The position numbers and the translations under genes are program-made. The notes under the pieces are model-generated. The model was not told the origin of the DNA and did no database searches. It was given only the letters and a program-made list of their open reading frames with translations. Positions 12,653-25,744 of a stretch of 64,000 nucleotides of DNA are shown here, in pieces (within the stretch, counting starts at the first letter, position 1; every line of letters starts with the position of its first letter). The DNA comes from Coprinus comatus (lineage: Eukaryota > Basidiomycota > Agaricomycetes > Agaricales > Agaricaceae): assembly GCA_034638255.1 (NCBI GenBank), contig JAWPGT010000044.1:124001-188000 (forward strand), in the 5' to 3' direction.

Positions 12653-14796
12653 TCATTCTTGTGCATGTACTACAGAAACAGAGGTAGGGTTTTGTTTGGG
12701 AACTTGAAATCCTCCTAATCTGAATTGAGTGGGGTCACATGGGGATGAATCTTGTGTTCGTATATAATGTTGAGCTGGAGATAAAGGTGAACACGGTGTC
12801 ATATCAAACCCTTGCTGAATTGATGAAAGTAAAGCAGATATTGGTGTTTTGCAAAAGAGATTGTTATTGTTGTTCATCCCATTATTTCCAGTGGGTGTTG
12901 GAGTCCCTGTGACATTTTACAATTAGAAATTCATCAAAAATGGGATGGAAAAAGGAAACAACTAACCAAAGTCAGTGATCTGTGTTTCAGGAGCCGGTTT
13001 AGGAGCCGATTTAGGAGACGGTTCACGAGACGGTTCACGAGATGGTTCGGGGGATGGTGGTAGAGGAACCGTAGCAGGTGCAATTTGAGGCTCATTAATG
13101 ATCGGAAGGGAGCTAGTGTTTTCGCATTTATTTGTCTGGGTTTTGGCTTGTGGAGGTACACGGGTAGCAGCAGGCGGCGGCGGATTAAGCGAACCACCTC
13201 CCATCTTACGAATCGTCAGTTTTTCAGTTGGTTGAGTAGCTTTTGAAGTTGGAGCCTTTGTTCTAGCCAACTGCGAGAGGGTCGGACGCGTAATGTCCCG
13301 TGTTACTCGTGAAGGTCCAGCAACTGTGTTGGCTTTTTGTGGCAAGGATCTCGTTGGGACATTACGTCTAGCAGAAGGAGCAGTGGAATCGGTAGATGTA
13401 CTTCGTTCATGAGTGGGTTTATTTCCTGTGAGTAAGGGCCTCTTTACGGTAGGAAGAGAAGATTGAGACTGAGATGGAAGTTTAACTGTTGCACGTTGAG
13501 GTCCGGTTGACTTCGTGTTTGTGAAAGCGATTTTAGGTGCCATCGGTCGCTGGGGTGGTTTGGGTGCTAACTTGAGTGAAGATCCGCCAACCGATCCGTC
13601 AAGTGCACGACCCTTACTGACCGGTCGTGAAAGGGCACTGGGAGCTTGTTGTTGTTTTGACAACGTTATTGAAACTGCGCGGGAAGGTCCAGAAGCAACA
13701 GTGGGTTTGGACGTTGTAGGTGCAATCGCAGGTTTAGATGTGGAAGTTGCGGTAGATCTCGTAGTAGTAGTAGCAATGGGACGTCTTTGTGTACTCTTTG
13801 TTGTTCCAATAGCTGCAGAGTCTAACTGCAGATATTTTCGAACAGTAGGTGTCAATGGAGCTGCGAAGCTTTTTCCAGTTGTCAGTACAATATGGATAAA
13901 TATATTTATGAAGAAAAAACTCACGTCTGAACTCGATGAGGCAAAACTAGTTTGTAACTCTGGAAAATCTCCTTCCCAGCCTTCCTAACATCTGCATTGG
14001 GATCTTTAACCACCACACGAAGAATGGATTCAACTTCACGAGAACGCGATTCTTTTTCCAGGTCCGGGGGATTTAAAGATTTCAAACATGCTAAAGTTCC
14101 CTCTGCAACGGCAAGCCTAATTGTAGGTGACTTTTCTTTGGCAAAGTGAAGTAAATGTGATAATATGCTGGGTAACTGAGTCGATTCGATGATTGTGAGG
14201 ATGCAAGCTTTGGCTCTTGAGAGAACGACTTTGTTAGGGCGCCCACAAAGAGTCAATAAACCAGGTAGAAATATAGGTAAAAGAGGTTCAAAGTCAGTGT
14301 TAAGCTCCGAAGCTAAAATGTTAACGACATCCATAGCGGCACCAGATAACCTTGTCCGTTCTGAAGCCATTGCACTTGAGATACTGCGATGTACAGAACG
14401 AATGCAAGTAGCTAGCTCTGCAGGGTGCAGTGGTGCCTCTGTCCGACAAATCTCCACTAGTGCTTGTAGACTTGAATTAATCCTTTCCCATGTTTCTTCA
14501 GTTTCAGGTAACTCGAGGTGAACTTTGACCTGTTCAAACGCGTGTAGAAGTTCAGACGACGTCGAAATCTGAAAGTAATATTAATTTATGTGCTTTTAGG
14601 ACAGAGACGACAATACCATTCGAGATATTAGGTTGTACTATTCAACTGGGAATCGAGAACTGAGGGAAAGTACTTGTATGTCATACAGTTTGAGGGTCCG
14701 TAACTCATTGAACCATGTCACGTGATCTTTTGATCTCTCACGCGACGCATCTTGACGCAACACAAGTTTTAATGCAGGGACATCGATCATTGACAT
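12653..14796 (-). CDS. CLASP_N / TOG-domain microtubule-associated protein
   Basis: Four exons join in phase (transcript order 14796-14674, 14568-13925, 13868-12967, 12906-12653) to give 640 aa. Residues about 40-250 form an all-helical HEAT/TOG array (ETWERINSSLQALVEIC; LSRAKACILTIIE; IRLAVAEGTLACL; DPNADVRKAGKEIFQSY) that matches the CLASP_N family. Proteins of this family bind tubulin at microtubule plus ends or kinetochores and promote rescue. Residues 257-640 are Ser/Pro/Thr/Lys-rich and lack further folded domains, except a PSPEPSREPSREPS repeat near residue 530. Fungal Stu1/Cls1-type CLASPs are usually longer with at least two TOG domains, so this may be a short paralogue. The first exon rests on a 105-nt intron and is less certain than the rest. 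Confidence 0.8.
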
Positions 14797-15037
14797 CAAG
14801 TAAGTAAGTAAGTACTATCAGGTTTTGTTGTTCATCGATGATTTTCCATGAAACCACAACAAAAAAGAAAGATGCTACATCAATCCAACACCCCAAGTCC
14901 CAATAAATCAATCACAGAAAACAGATTACATATATGAAAATGTAACGCCAGAATTACATACAACACAATTGTATATCAAAGTGTCAAAACTTGACCATCA
15001 TAGGATGATATATATATATAAAGATGATACGAATTAG

Positions 15038-18000
15038 TTAATTATCCTGAGAGATCATTTCCAGCGTTGCGAGCATAGCATTCCGCTAAAAAAAAGGGAT
15101 GTCAGAAAACCAAAACCAAAAATAGACAGCAATCAGATAACAGAGACAACGAATCATAAACGGAAGGAACCCACATCCGCTTCAGCAGGATTATATGCAT
15201 CCAAGAGAGAACCTGGATACGAAACAGGGCGTGGTGTAAGGCCTGTACGTATCTCCCTGTCAGAATGTAGCTGCTGTGATTGTGATTCGAATGAGCCAGG
15301 TCTTGAATTTGATGGTTGTCTTCGGAAATTGGGATTTGTAGGATTTGGGGATGGTTGGGGTTGCCAATCTATGTTTCCACGAAGACCAATCACAGAACGT
15401 GAACGTCTAAGACGATGATCTCCACGTAAAGACATTCCAAGAACATGGTAAAGTTCGTCTTGTTGTCGGAGAAGTGCTCTGATTTCAGTATTGGGTGTCC
15501 CATCATCAGTGGAAATCACCTAGTACGTCGATCATATCATTAGTTGTTGGTACTTGACAAAAGTCTGAATCACTTACTGGAGCGCTCCTAGAAGGTACAT
15601 CCGTGATTATATCTGTAGGGCGCGTTTTCGGCAAAGGTGGTACAGGCGGTACCGCAAATGATGATTGTGTACCAGAACCTCCAGCAGTACTCCATCTACC
15701 AGCACTGCTCATAGATGAGCGTTGACTAATCCTGCTAGCAGACGCCTTCAGTGACCTGGAGAATCTCAAACTAGGTTTCCTTGTGACCATTGTAGATCTT
15801 TTTTTGTCGAGTTCGGACGATGTTTCATTGGAAATTGTCAAGGCTTGTGACGAGTCCTGTGTTTGACCCAACTCCTTCTCCTTCTCCTTCGTAGATCTCA
15901 ACTCATTAATTGTCCAAATCTCATCCTCCAAATCAGTCACCTGTTTCTTCAACTCTTCCGTTTCTGCCATATGTTTCATTAGACTAGCATTGAGTTTCCT
16001 CAAAGCCATGGATAAAGCACTAGCAGAATGTGTATGCACCAGATTTGTGATTTGAGTATGCTGTTGATCCACATAATGTAACTCCTCAGTTAACTTATTC
16101 AAACTCCTTGTCACATCCCTCAACTCGTCCAAAGTTCGTTGAGTATTATTATTTGAGGTTTGAATCTGATTTCCGAGTTTCATCATAAGCTGTTCGCTTG
16201 CTCGCGTCAACGTACGATACTGGCTCTTGATCTCCGCTTTTTGTGCTTCAAGCCTTTTGAGCTCCGTAGGAATCTCATTATCGAGAGTTTCAACATGAAG
16301 AAGCCTAATTGACGAGGCTTCTGCAGACTGCCGAATCGCGCGAGAAACAACGGCCCGTAACTCCGCAGACGTAAATGTCCACTTAGCCTGTTCCATTGTC
16401 AAACCGCGATACTTCATAGGAGGTGATGAAAACTTTGGTGATCTTGGCGATGGAGCATTAGTGTTGGTAGGTCCATTCGATGGATTGATTGTACCGCTCG
16501 ATTGTGCAGGACTAGCGTCAACACGAGTACCAGATTTCGGCGGGTCAATAGTGAGAAGGTTTTTAGAAGGTATACTAGGTGTTGACATAGGAGGATTAGA
16601 AGGAGAGACCACCGGGGACGATGTCACTTGATTAGAAGGAGGGGTTAATGGTGTTGAAGCAAGCGATTTAGAGGAAATCAGGGGTGTTGAAGCTAGAGGT
16701 CTGAAAGGGATATCGGGTGTTGAAACGAGTGATTGTGGATTAACGAGAGGTGTCCCAAAGCCAGTAGTAAAAGAAGATATAGAAGGGTTCCGAGGTCTTC
16801 CTCCAGAAGGAGTATTGGTGGGATTCGCACTAGGACGTCGGGGACCAAATGGTCTCATACGCTGTCTCCTATTATCCCGAAAAGAAACCTTTCTACTGAG
16901 CGGTAGGTACTCATTACTTGAGTCATTGTGTACTGAAGGTGAAGGGTGTGTACTAGCAGGGAACTGAGCATCTGCATTCGAGTTACTGGAACTCGGTGTA
17001 ATGGATGGTGGTGGTAGGTGATCATGATCAAGGGTATCATATGGAGGAGGTGATTCATAAGATTGACTAAGTTCCGAAATTCTTTGCAAACTGGTGCTGA
17101 GATAAGGAGATTCCCCGGAATCTGCTGGTGGAGTGATGACAACAGGTGGTGGTGTTTGTAATGAATGTTGAAGAGGAGAAATGCCGGTAGAACGATTATT
17201 AATAAGAGGGGAAGAATTAGACTGAGAATTAAACGGGTCAGTGAATTCAACGGGAGGTCGATTCAAAGGGGTAGGTTGACTAGCGGAAAGTGGGGTGGCT
17301 GAAGGGGATGAATAAGTAGAACGAGAGGCATTGTCTTGAAGGTAACCAAGTCGTGGCGAGGATTGTATTGATGAAGGTGATGGGAGCGGACGGTGGACCT
17401 CAAGAGCAGTAGGCCGTGAAGGACCCATTACAATACCTTCGTAGACTTGGCCAGAGTCTACACTGGCCTCAGAGTAATATGAGTTACTAGTCGCAACCGA
17501 GTCTATAGAACGAGCTCTTTCATGAGCAACAGCATTCTTTGAAGGAAGATCAGGAATAGGGTTTTCCGATCGACTCTGGCTTGTGCTAGTCGTTGTTGAT
17601 GGTCCTTCCGTTGGCAAAGATTCAACATTTGAAGATGCAACATTTGCTTTAGCTACGGTGCGGTTCGCTGCCATACCCCCAAACCTACTCAAACTCCCTT
17701 GTCTTGCGTGCGCAGTTTGCACCATTGTAGCTGCCCTTGTCAACAAAACAGTCTGTTCAATACTAGGCATACCCCTTCCAAGAGAAGGGAGGGTAGCAGA
17801 CATTGGTGTCTGCGGCATAGATGAGACCTCAGATCCATCCGGCATCGCCTGTACCATTCCAGGCGACTGATTACTAGGGGACCAAAATGGACTGAATGCA
17901 TTGGGTGTTTCCGGAAACGTTTGTCGGCCCGCATCACTATCAGCCGTCGAAGGTGTCTCCGCAGTTTCAGGAAGTGGTGACACAGTGATTTTGTAAGCAT

Positions 18001-20242
18001 TCAAATCTCTGGAATCACGATCAACTTTGATTGGGCTTGGAGCGCTACCAGATCGGAGGCGCCCGCCAACTACTTTTCCGACCGGTGAAAAGGAGGTTCG
18101 TTGAGCGGTAGTAGCACTGGTGCTTGTGCGGTCACCACTGAGTTGATTTGAGGTATTTCCTTGACTGACAGGCTACAAAGGCAATGCGTCAGTATTTATA
18201 GAACACAATGTCTGTGCATATGGCGCTATGCTAACGTATTGCACTTACAGCCACGATTGATCGCCTTCTTTCCCCGATTGGGAACAGAGATGAATGCGCG
18301 CTCCTACCAAATGCGCCATCTGATGGTCTGCGTACGCTACTGAGGTCAAACCTCCCTAGTAACCCGACCGAATTAGTATCAAACCACAAACCGGTTACAC
18401 AACACATGTTATATCGACACTGACGTACCATTTGTAGTAGCCGCCAAAGGTGACATTGCACGACTGCCTGATGGTATTCGTCGTAGAGACATCCGCCCAC
18501 TCGCTGGTGTTGACGCCTGCGAGCTAATTTCTTCCACTTCAATTATGGGTGAAAACGATGGAGCGAAAGCCCGATCAGTAACTGGGTCTGGAGTAGGGGT
18601 ATCAGAGAAAGAATAATAGTCTAATACATTGTCCAGTTCTTTCGTTGACGATGAAGTAGTGGGAGATCGAAAATTGGATGAGGTGGTAGATAGTCGTTGT
18701 GATGATCCTTCTGGGGGTGGAGAAAGGACTGGAGATGATTCAGGGTGGGCAATTAAGCTTGGTTCAGGGTTTGGCGAGGGCTGCGGAGAGGATGTATTGG
18801 GAGAGACATCTTGGTTTCCGGGCGTGGTCGGTTGTGAAGAAGCCGCCTCAGATATGCGGGATATCCGACGTAACGCCTGAATATCTTGGTCAATCCTATC
18901 CATTTCTTTAGCAAAGTCAATAAAACTCGTAGGTCGCGATTTCCCCTCGTTAGAATCATCTTTTACGGACACAGATGGAGAAGTGGCAAGACTTCCTGTA
19001 CTAGAACGCCTTTTGAGTAAAGATTTCTTCTTCATTTCTATTCCCGAATGCCTAGGGGTTTGTGGTGGCACGTAAACATCGCCAGCATTTGAAGGTAAAG
19101 GTACATTTGAGTAACTGATTAGAGTTTCACTTGCTCCGCTCAGATGACGTTCCCGCATATAAGGTGAATTTACAAGAGGGTGATCTCCTCTAGGTAGTGT
19201 TGCAGAATCTGAGCGAACGAGACCGAATCCACTCCTGTATCTTGATGACCTGTGATCGCTAGACAGCACAAAGCTATTTCCAAGGAGCGCTCGCGCCAAT
19301 GTTTGCCCTGAAACCGCAGAAGATTCGACAGAGGAGATTGCTGAAAGTGGACGAGATGAAGTATGATCTGCAGAACGGACCACTTGAACTTGAGGACCGT
19401 GCATAGAAAGGCTAGGTATTCGAATGGGAGTAGGAGCCATTTTTCGAGCATGCGGCGGTGCAAGTTGTCCTGTCATTGCCTGGTACTTTCTGTGTTACTG
19501 TACATTCCAGCGGAGCTGAAAGTAACGCACCTCGCTTCCTTCTGGATCATTGAGGAAATTAGATGCCTGTCTCAGAGAATGAACAATGATGTATCAAGTT
19601 CGAACATGGGGATTATATACTCACACCCATCGCTTTCAAATGATCCAGGACTTCTGTACCATCTTCAGAAGTGGAAAGGTCCATATCATCATCTGTTGGA
19701 ACTGCTGGTGATCCCCCCTTGGGTTCCCACCACTCCGGAACACCGACTCCACTACTTTTCTGTTCCATCACCTTACCGCTCTCCCCCCTAGCATCTCTCT
19801 TTTGTTGTGGCGGCGTTGTTGACAAAATAAGCTCATGCTCGGACCAGTCTACTTCAAACGGGTCCAATGAAAGCTCAACGTCGAGTTTGATATTTGGCGA
19901 CGGGTGAGTGTGTTTTGGCGGGACTACAGGCGCAGGCGGTGGGTCGAGTAACACAGTTGATCCAAAAGACGAGGTTTGATCATGGACGTCAATGATATCA
20001 GGAGAAGCATAAGGATGGGGAGAGCCGATTTCATAACGGCCAGTTGAGAATGGTGTCTTAGTGGAGATCTTTGATTTCCACCTTGGCTTTTGCTTGATGA
20101 ATGAAGCTAGGGTTGGCATGGGTGGACGTCTTGGGCCCAGAGTGCCTGAACAAGCTCCCAGTAGAATTCCAACCAAGTCCAGCCTAGAAGGAGCGGTGGT
20201 GGATGAAGGTGTAAAGGCCGAAATAATGGATAGCAACGCCAT
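15038..20242 (-). CDS. Large Ser/Pro-rich protein with C-terminal coiled coil, function unknown
   Basis: Seven exons join in phase (transcript order 20242-19625, 19566-19531, 19479-18429, 18355-18249, 18172-15578, 15519-15175, 15085-15038) for 1599 aa. Exon 2 is only 36 nt (12 codons) and the last exon 48 nt. The start at 20242 is the first ATG of the frame; an internal PMPTLASFIK could be an alternative start. Almost the whole protein is low-complexity Ser/Pro/Thr. The exception is a predicted coiled coil at about residues 1200-1365 (ELRAVVSRAIRQSAE; EIPTELKRLEAQKAEIKSQY; MALRKLNASLMKHMAETEEL). A short conserved-looking tail (RNAMLATLEMISQDN) ends the protein. I do not recognise the family. 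It could be a cytoskeletal, polarity or septum scaffold, but that is speculation. Confidence 0.8.
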
Positions 20243-21804
20243 ACACTTCCATCATTCGCATGTTTGGCGATGTGTGACTGGCATCAGCTTCATCTTACTC
20301 TCACGACACCACACCACATTAACCTGCGAAATAGCCTCTGTGCTATGTTTATCTTGCCCGACTTCAGAAGGCGAAAGGAAACCAATCCTTCGCCGGTATC
20401 CCTTGCTGATTCAGGCCTATTCTCGGTCAGATGGCATAGGTTTACAATCATCAGACACTTACTTACGGTGGATCGGATGTCAGAGTGACACTCAAACAAC
20501 CATCACAGTGGCTATGATGACACATGCGAGTCTTATTGTCTCTTGTTATTATCACAGGCTCTCGGCCCGACAGGCACCGTTTTGCGTCTAAGGACTCATA
20601 CCCTTAACATAGGGTCGTTATTACCAAAGTCACCTACAAACACATACAATGGCTAAACAATACCTTCCTTTAACCACTTTCATCCTGATGAATGCTCGAA
20701 AGTCACAGGAACAACTTCTTCAAACAACAATTCTGAATTCTGATAGCCTGTGCAACCCATGGAGCAAAACCGATAATACTCCTGACACATATTCCGCCCG
20801 TCATCATGATGAGATCTCAGGGACAACTGAACTTTCAAACAATCAGATCAGATTGATCCAAAGATCGCGCACAGTAATCTACATACCAGTCATCAAACTG
20901 CGAGTTCAAAAAACTGTGAATCACAGGTTCACCGAAGCTATGTGATAAGTTGAGAAAAATGTCAATGATTTCCATGAAGATCTCACTCACTCATCATATA
21001 CGTAGTGATGGAATTTGAGCGCAAGATGCACTAATTGCGTCCACGCATAATTAAAACACGTAATCCCACGCAAATCAACGTTAATGCCCCGGTTGTTCGA
21101 CGACCAGGTTCGTTGATACGAGTGACCAGGAGTGACCCCAAGGCGACCATTCCGGTCATCACAATTCTAGTTGTCAAAACTGGAGCATGGGGGAGCCCGC
21201 AAATGATACACCCATGATGATAAGATGGAATATCGGATTCTGTGGCGTATCAGATCATCCCCATTATGTAGACGGGCAGCCTTAAACTTTGAACTCCACT
21301 TGTCACAGTGATCTCAACCTAAACTCCAAATTTCTACTCGCGACCTCCGAGTGCCCGGGCCTCCGACAATTTGAACTTTCAATCATATCCGAATTTCATC
21401 AACTTGTTCCATTCCGGCGATCCCGCGCGTAAGGCTGCGTAACGGGTTTCATGATATGTCAATCATGCCTTACTCTTTTATGAAATGCAAATGTAAACGT
21501 GCAGTAAGAAAAGAAAATTTAGTGTTGTTACCGATACAGTAGAACCTCAGACCTCATGGTACAATTTTTGAGTATGTTATGCGTAAAGTTTCATTCCGGG
21601 TTATAGTAGTAAAACATGAAACATCTCATCCCATTGACAATTGTTATACTAATTTGAATAAAAGTTATAAATCCAATTTCCGTATCCTGTGTTTCACTGG
21701 GATCGACATGGCGCTTAAGCTCTCAGCCCTCTTCCATGGACCATCTCAAGTTTCAACCTCTTTTGTTGGGCCTGTGCCTAATTTTCATATCAACTTTATG
21801 TATC
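20243..21804. other. 1.5-kb intergenic region
   Basis: Upstream of the coiled-coil gene and downstream of the epimerase-like gene. Frames here (for example near 20650-20945) have no protein-like features, and no repeat was recognised. It probably holds the promoter of the minus-strand gene. Confidence 0.45.
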
Positions 21805-23364
21805 CTAAGGTAAAGCAATATCAACGACATAACCCGTTCTCATAATCTCCTCAACTTCATATTTAACACTCTCAATAAGATCCTTCTTAAACTTGGTAGG
21901 TTTCCATCCAATAGACTTAGATCTATTTGCGATACCACGAGAATTCGATCCAAGATAATTCGAACCCTACAAGAAATGTTTTGAATTTTAGCCAAAAAAA
22001 AAACATATCTCCAGAAAAGTAATAGTCAAACAAAGTTACGGAATGGCACTTACATTAAAATACTTCTGTATTTCTTCTGGAGTAAACGATGTAGGTTCTA
22101 AATTCTTCGCTTTTCCAAATTGTACCAAAACCCTAGCAAGTTCTTTTCCAAATTCATAAAAAGTATGGTCATCCGCAATTCCAAAATAATATCCTTCTCT
22201 ACCATGTCCAACGTTTTCTTCATCCCTTCTAATAGCATCATACAACACAATATAAAGATCCGCAACTATAATAGTATGACAAAAAAAATCAAGTCAATAA
22301 AAACCATATACTAAGGCATAATTCAAACTTACTTACCATCATCAATATGAACATTCGGCCAAACATTAACTCCCAATCCAACAACACCAACTTCACCTCT
22401 CTTCAAAGCAACATTCATCAACATAGGCAACATAATGGAAAACCTATTCGAAATTCCAAACTCCACAGATGACAATTTCCCAGTTGCAAGACCATATATC
22501 ACAGAAGGTACAACGATATATGCCTTCACATAACCTTCACCCCCAGTACCATTATCATCTCCATCAGCATTGATTAATTCAAGATCAACATTTCGATGAA
22601 CAGCTGAAGCTGATAGATTACGTTCTATATCATTTGAATTTGAATCATCCCATATTTTGTTTGTAGTTTTGTGTCCTGCTGCATCATCTGCGAAGAGTCC
22701 CGTCCCAGACTATAGATATATAATTGTAAATTAGATTATATATACCACTGATTAGTTTAATCAGGAGGAGTTTACTGTAACTTACAGTATGAATAAATAT
22801 CTGTCGTTTCCCAGTCTTCTCAAATTTCCTCTTAGAACCACGAAGCATACATTTAACAGCAATCAAATCATCCGAATCCGCCTAAGGGTAAGTAGTTCAG
22901 AGTCAAATAAAAATAAAAAATCATAAACTAGCCAGACTTCCCAAAAGGTAACCCATATCATATATCATTGATACTCACAGTATGAAAAACAACATCTGCA
23001 TCAGCAACTAACTCCTCCACCGTCGTCAATCCTTCATAACTTATACTACCACTACCTAAACTCCCAATAACAACATTCAAACTAACTCTACTTTGAAATT
23101 CCAAATTCAAATCCAACTTTCTCAATTTCTCCGCTTTCTGTTCATTACGCACTAACACTGTAATTTCAAAATTCTGAGAATCTGGATGTTGGATAAGTCG
23201 TTCAAGTACAGCTCCTCCTATATATCCTGTTGAAGTATTTAGTATACGAGTTGTTAAAATGTGATTTAGGAGTCAGGGGTGTGGTAAATAAATAAATAAA
23301 GACCATACTAACCTGTTGCTCCGGTAAGAAAAATCTTTGTCTTCGTATCAGTAGTGGTAGACAT
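21805..23364 (-). CDS. NAD-dependent epimerase/dehydratase-like protein (atypical Rossmann start)
   Basis: Six exons (transcript order 23364-23313, 23217-22979, 22881-22786, 22709-22337, 22265-22054, 21966-21805) give 377 aa of the extended SDR type. Supporting motifs are the N-terminal strand TKIFLTGATG, DADVVFHT, IFIHTSGTG, the Y-x3 context GYVKAYIVVPSVIYG, and the C-terminal GWKPT helix. Family members bind NAD(P) and act on sugar or small-molecule substrates; no substrate can be named. At intron 1 the usual CAACAG acceptor puts the next exon out of frame. Only the acceptor ATATAG, 7 nt further into the exon, keeps the frame, and this yields TGATGGAV, losing the third Gly spacing of the dinucleotide-binding loop. 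The gene may therefore be impaired or carry an assembly error. Confidence 0.75.
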
Positions 23365-23815
23365 CGTCAAGTTAAAAAAAATCGAAGCTGCAGTAGTAGG
23401 TGGGAGCCTCTTTCTTTTATATATCCACTTTAAATTCTTCTCCTATCAACTGTCTTACTCATTACTTACAAACCAACTGACTCAGAACTTCAAGTTTACA
23501 TTCAAACGATATTGTTAGACCATCGTCGCTATTACTGAAACCGAATTAGGTATTTCAATCCTGTAACTAAAAATACTGCATTGTAATATATCTCGCAACC
23601 CTGATAGTTATATGTATATGCGCTTTAAATAACAGTATGACCAAAGTATGACTACCGGCTGTCACTATGTAGTCTGAGTACGAGCATTATTATATGGTAA
23701 AACCTGCAACGACTTCTCAGATTCCTACTTAGTACAATAGTACACCACTCCTGCACACTAGCCCGATCAATACAAGGTCCAAGAAAATCATATATCATAC
23801 AAAACGAAAAGAAAC

Positions 23816-25072
23816 TCATTCGTTCCAGATAGTACCATCGGTAACCTCTCTAGGTGACCTCTCACTTTCCCTTCTCCTCCTCTCTTGCTCTGTCTGATGT
23901 CTATAAAGTCCAGGATGTTCATCACCACCTTCCAGTGCAACAGGTTGTCGTTTCTTATAAAACTTTTGATACAACTCCGAAAGGAGTAATGCAAGAGGAT
24001 GTAACACAGTGAATACTATAACCGTTGACTACAATCCGGTAAGAATTGGTGAGGGACTCCATGCGATGAAATGAAGAAACCCACAAGAACAGGACCAGGT
24101 TTAGGCTTTGAACTCCAAATGGCTATGCAAATCCAGGTAGCAGCTATTGTCCAAACGATATCACGGCGAAGGATCACCACAATAATTCCAATAAGGTTAG
24201 TCCCAAAAACAATACCAAAAGCGGGCCATGTATGCCAGCCTGAGTACGTAGGATGTGATCCTGGAATTGTTGTAAAACCTAATGTTACGCTATACGTAAA
24301 ACGCATTTGTTAGCATATTCTCTCTCAAGATAGGAGAAGATCAAAAGGACGCACAAAAGGCATAGCGGAAAGAGGAGAGAAAAAGGAAGGATAAAAAAGA
24401 ATCGAAGCGGTGCGTGAATAAGCGCAGTGTCAAATGGACGTGAGGAGGCGGGTGGATGATAGACCAGTAGAGCGATGTTTGAGTATAATAGTAAGAGGAG
24501 GAGTATTCCTTGAAGAATAGTCACAACCAAGAACCATTGCATAATCTAATCACGAAGAATTCGGTGTTGTCCTAGCCAAAACGTAGATGCTTGAGAGAAC
24601 ATACCCAAGTGATAGCCCACAATGCCATGATAAAATTGGAGAACACCAACGGAAGGCCAACAGCCTTTACCATGGCCTTCTTTGTCTCTGGTTTCGTTGC
24701 GAGAACGAGGAGTACGCAATAACCAATTTGCATCACATATAATGCCAACATGTAGGCTCCGATGACCGCTGCATTGGGTGAGAGTGCGGTTGGGTGGAGA
24801 CGATTTATACCACCTGTATCAACTTATAAGCAAGACCTTAGCTGTAATCCAGCCAGTACTCACTGAGAGAAGGGCTAACAACAGTTGCACAAATGGCTAT
24901 AGTGGCGATGTTTATGACGAGTGAAAGAGGAGTCAAAACTTGCAATCTTGGTAGTGTAAGCCTGTTAGTAGGCTTGCCTATCGGCCAAACGAAGACTATA
25001 CCTCGTCAGAGCCAGGTAATCTCTTACCGCAGGATTGCGAGTGTCGAATGGTAGGTCATTTACTGGATCCAT
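23816..25072 (-). CDS. Multi-span membrane protein, function unknown
   Basis: Six exons (transcript order 25072-25002, 24961-24864, 24813-24605, 24545-24355, 24289-24081, 24015-23816) give 325 aa. About seven hydrophobic segments can be seen, including VLTPLSLVINIATIAICA, MLALYVMQIGYCVLLVLA, FLVVTILQGILLLLLLYS, FFILPFSLLFPLCLL, and WPAFGIVFGTNLIGIIVVIL followed by a WTIAATWICIAIW helix. The C-terminus is hydrophilic, with an RRRESER run and a GTIWNE end. I recognise it only as a fungal hypothetical membrane protein of conserved appearance. The last intron (GTTTCT donor) was chosen because it keeps the ELYQKFYKK frame, and it is the weakest join. Confidence 0.7.
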
Positions 25073-25318
25073 GGTCACAGTTGGGAACATAGTTGGGTGG
25101 TGTAGACATTGGTCACTGGGCACATGACGTCATAACCCTGACCGGTGACCACATTCTACAAGTCTAAGCTGCATATGGATAAAATCACAGATAAATGGCC
25201 TCTGACTAATAACTATTAGATTTCTACGAGTTCTACTAATGTAATAATTCATCAGAACAAGAACCGCGTATGATGTTGGGTTTCCATACCGGACAAGTAC
25301 TGATCATACCAACCATCT

Positions 25319-25744
25319 CTAGCCTCCATGTAGTGTTGAGATGAAAACGATCTCATCACCATCTTGCAAAACATAATCTCCCTCCCCCTCCAACTCCCAA
25401 TCTGTATCATTAATGAGTACAAGGATCCCAGGTCGTCTACCATCATCACGTTTAATATATATTTTTAAGCAAAGCTTTTTAACTTAGAAGTAACACACTC
25501 ACACAGTGCCATTCTCCATAAACAACTCTGGTCTTTCCTTTAATAGATGATCTCGCATATGGTGAAGCAGATAAGTAATATCTGCAGGTTTAGTTGCTTC
25601 TCCTTCCTTGACTATTTCTATCGATGTCGTGTTATCTTTTCGTATAGATGGTGGTATCGAAATTTTGTGTGAACGCTGATTGCCAAATAATAATTCTAGT
25701 CCTCCACCGAATTCAATTTTTATTGAAAGAGTTTTTGCAGCCAT
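25319..25744 (-). CDS. URM1: Ubiquitin-related modifier 1 (sulfur carrier)
   Basis: Two exons (25744-25503 and 25436-25319) give 119 aa. Urm1 is a beta-grasp protein that is thiocarboxylated by Uba4. It donates sulfur for thiolation of wobble uridine in tRNAs and can also be conjugated to proteins. Seen here: the start [13 protein letters not shown], the middle [28 protein letters not shown], and the obligatory C-terminal Gly-Gly as the last two residues. Length is slightly above the usual 99-110 aa because of an insert near residues 25-50. The gene is cytosolic in expectation, intact, and divergent from RCF1. Confidence 0.95.

Noticed and set aside
13515..13988. 157-codon plus-strand frame rich in Val/Gly
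   Set aside because: Antisense shadow of the low-complexity CLASP-like exon 3.
20061..20591. 176-codon plus-strand frame overlapping the start of the coiled-coil gene
   Set aside because: Its first half is antisense to a well-supported exon, and the rest lacks protein-like features or splice context.
24016..24060. Alternative C-terminal reading of the membrane protein (FLPDCSQRL or LLHYSFRS frames)
   Set aside because: The chosen frame gives a coherent charged tail and phase-consistent exons; the alternatives end abruptly or lack a splice solution.
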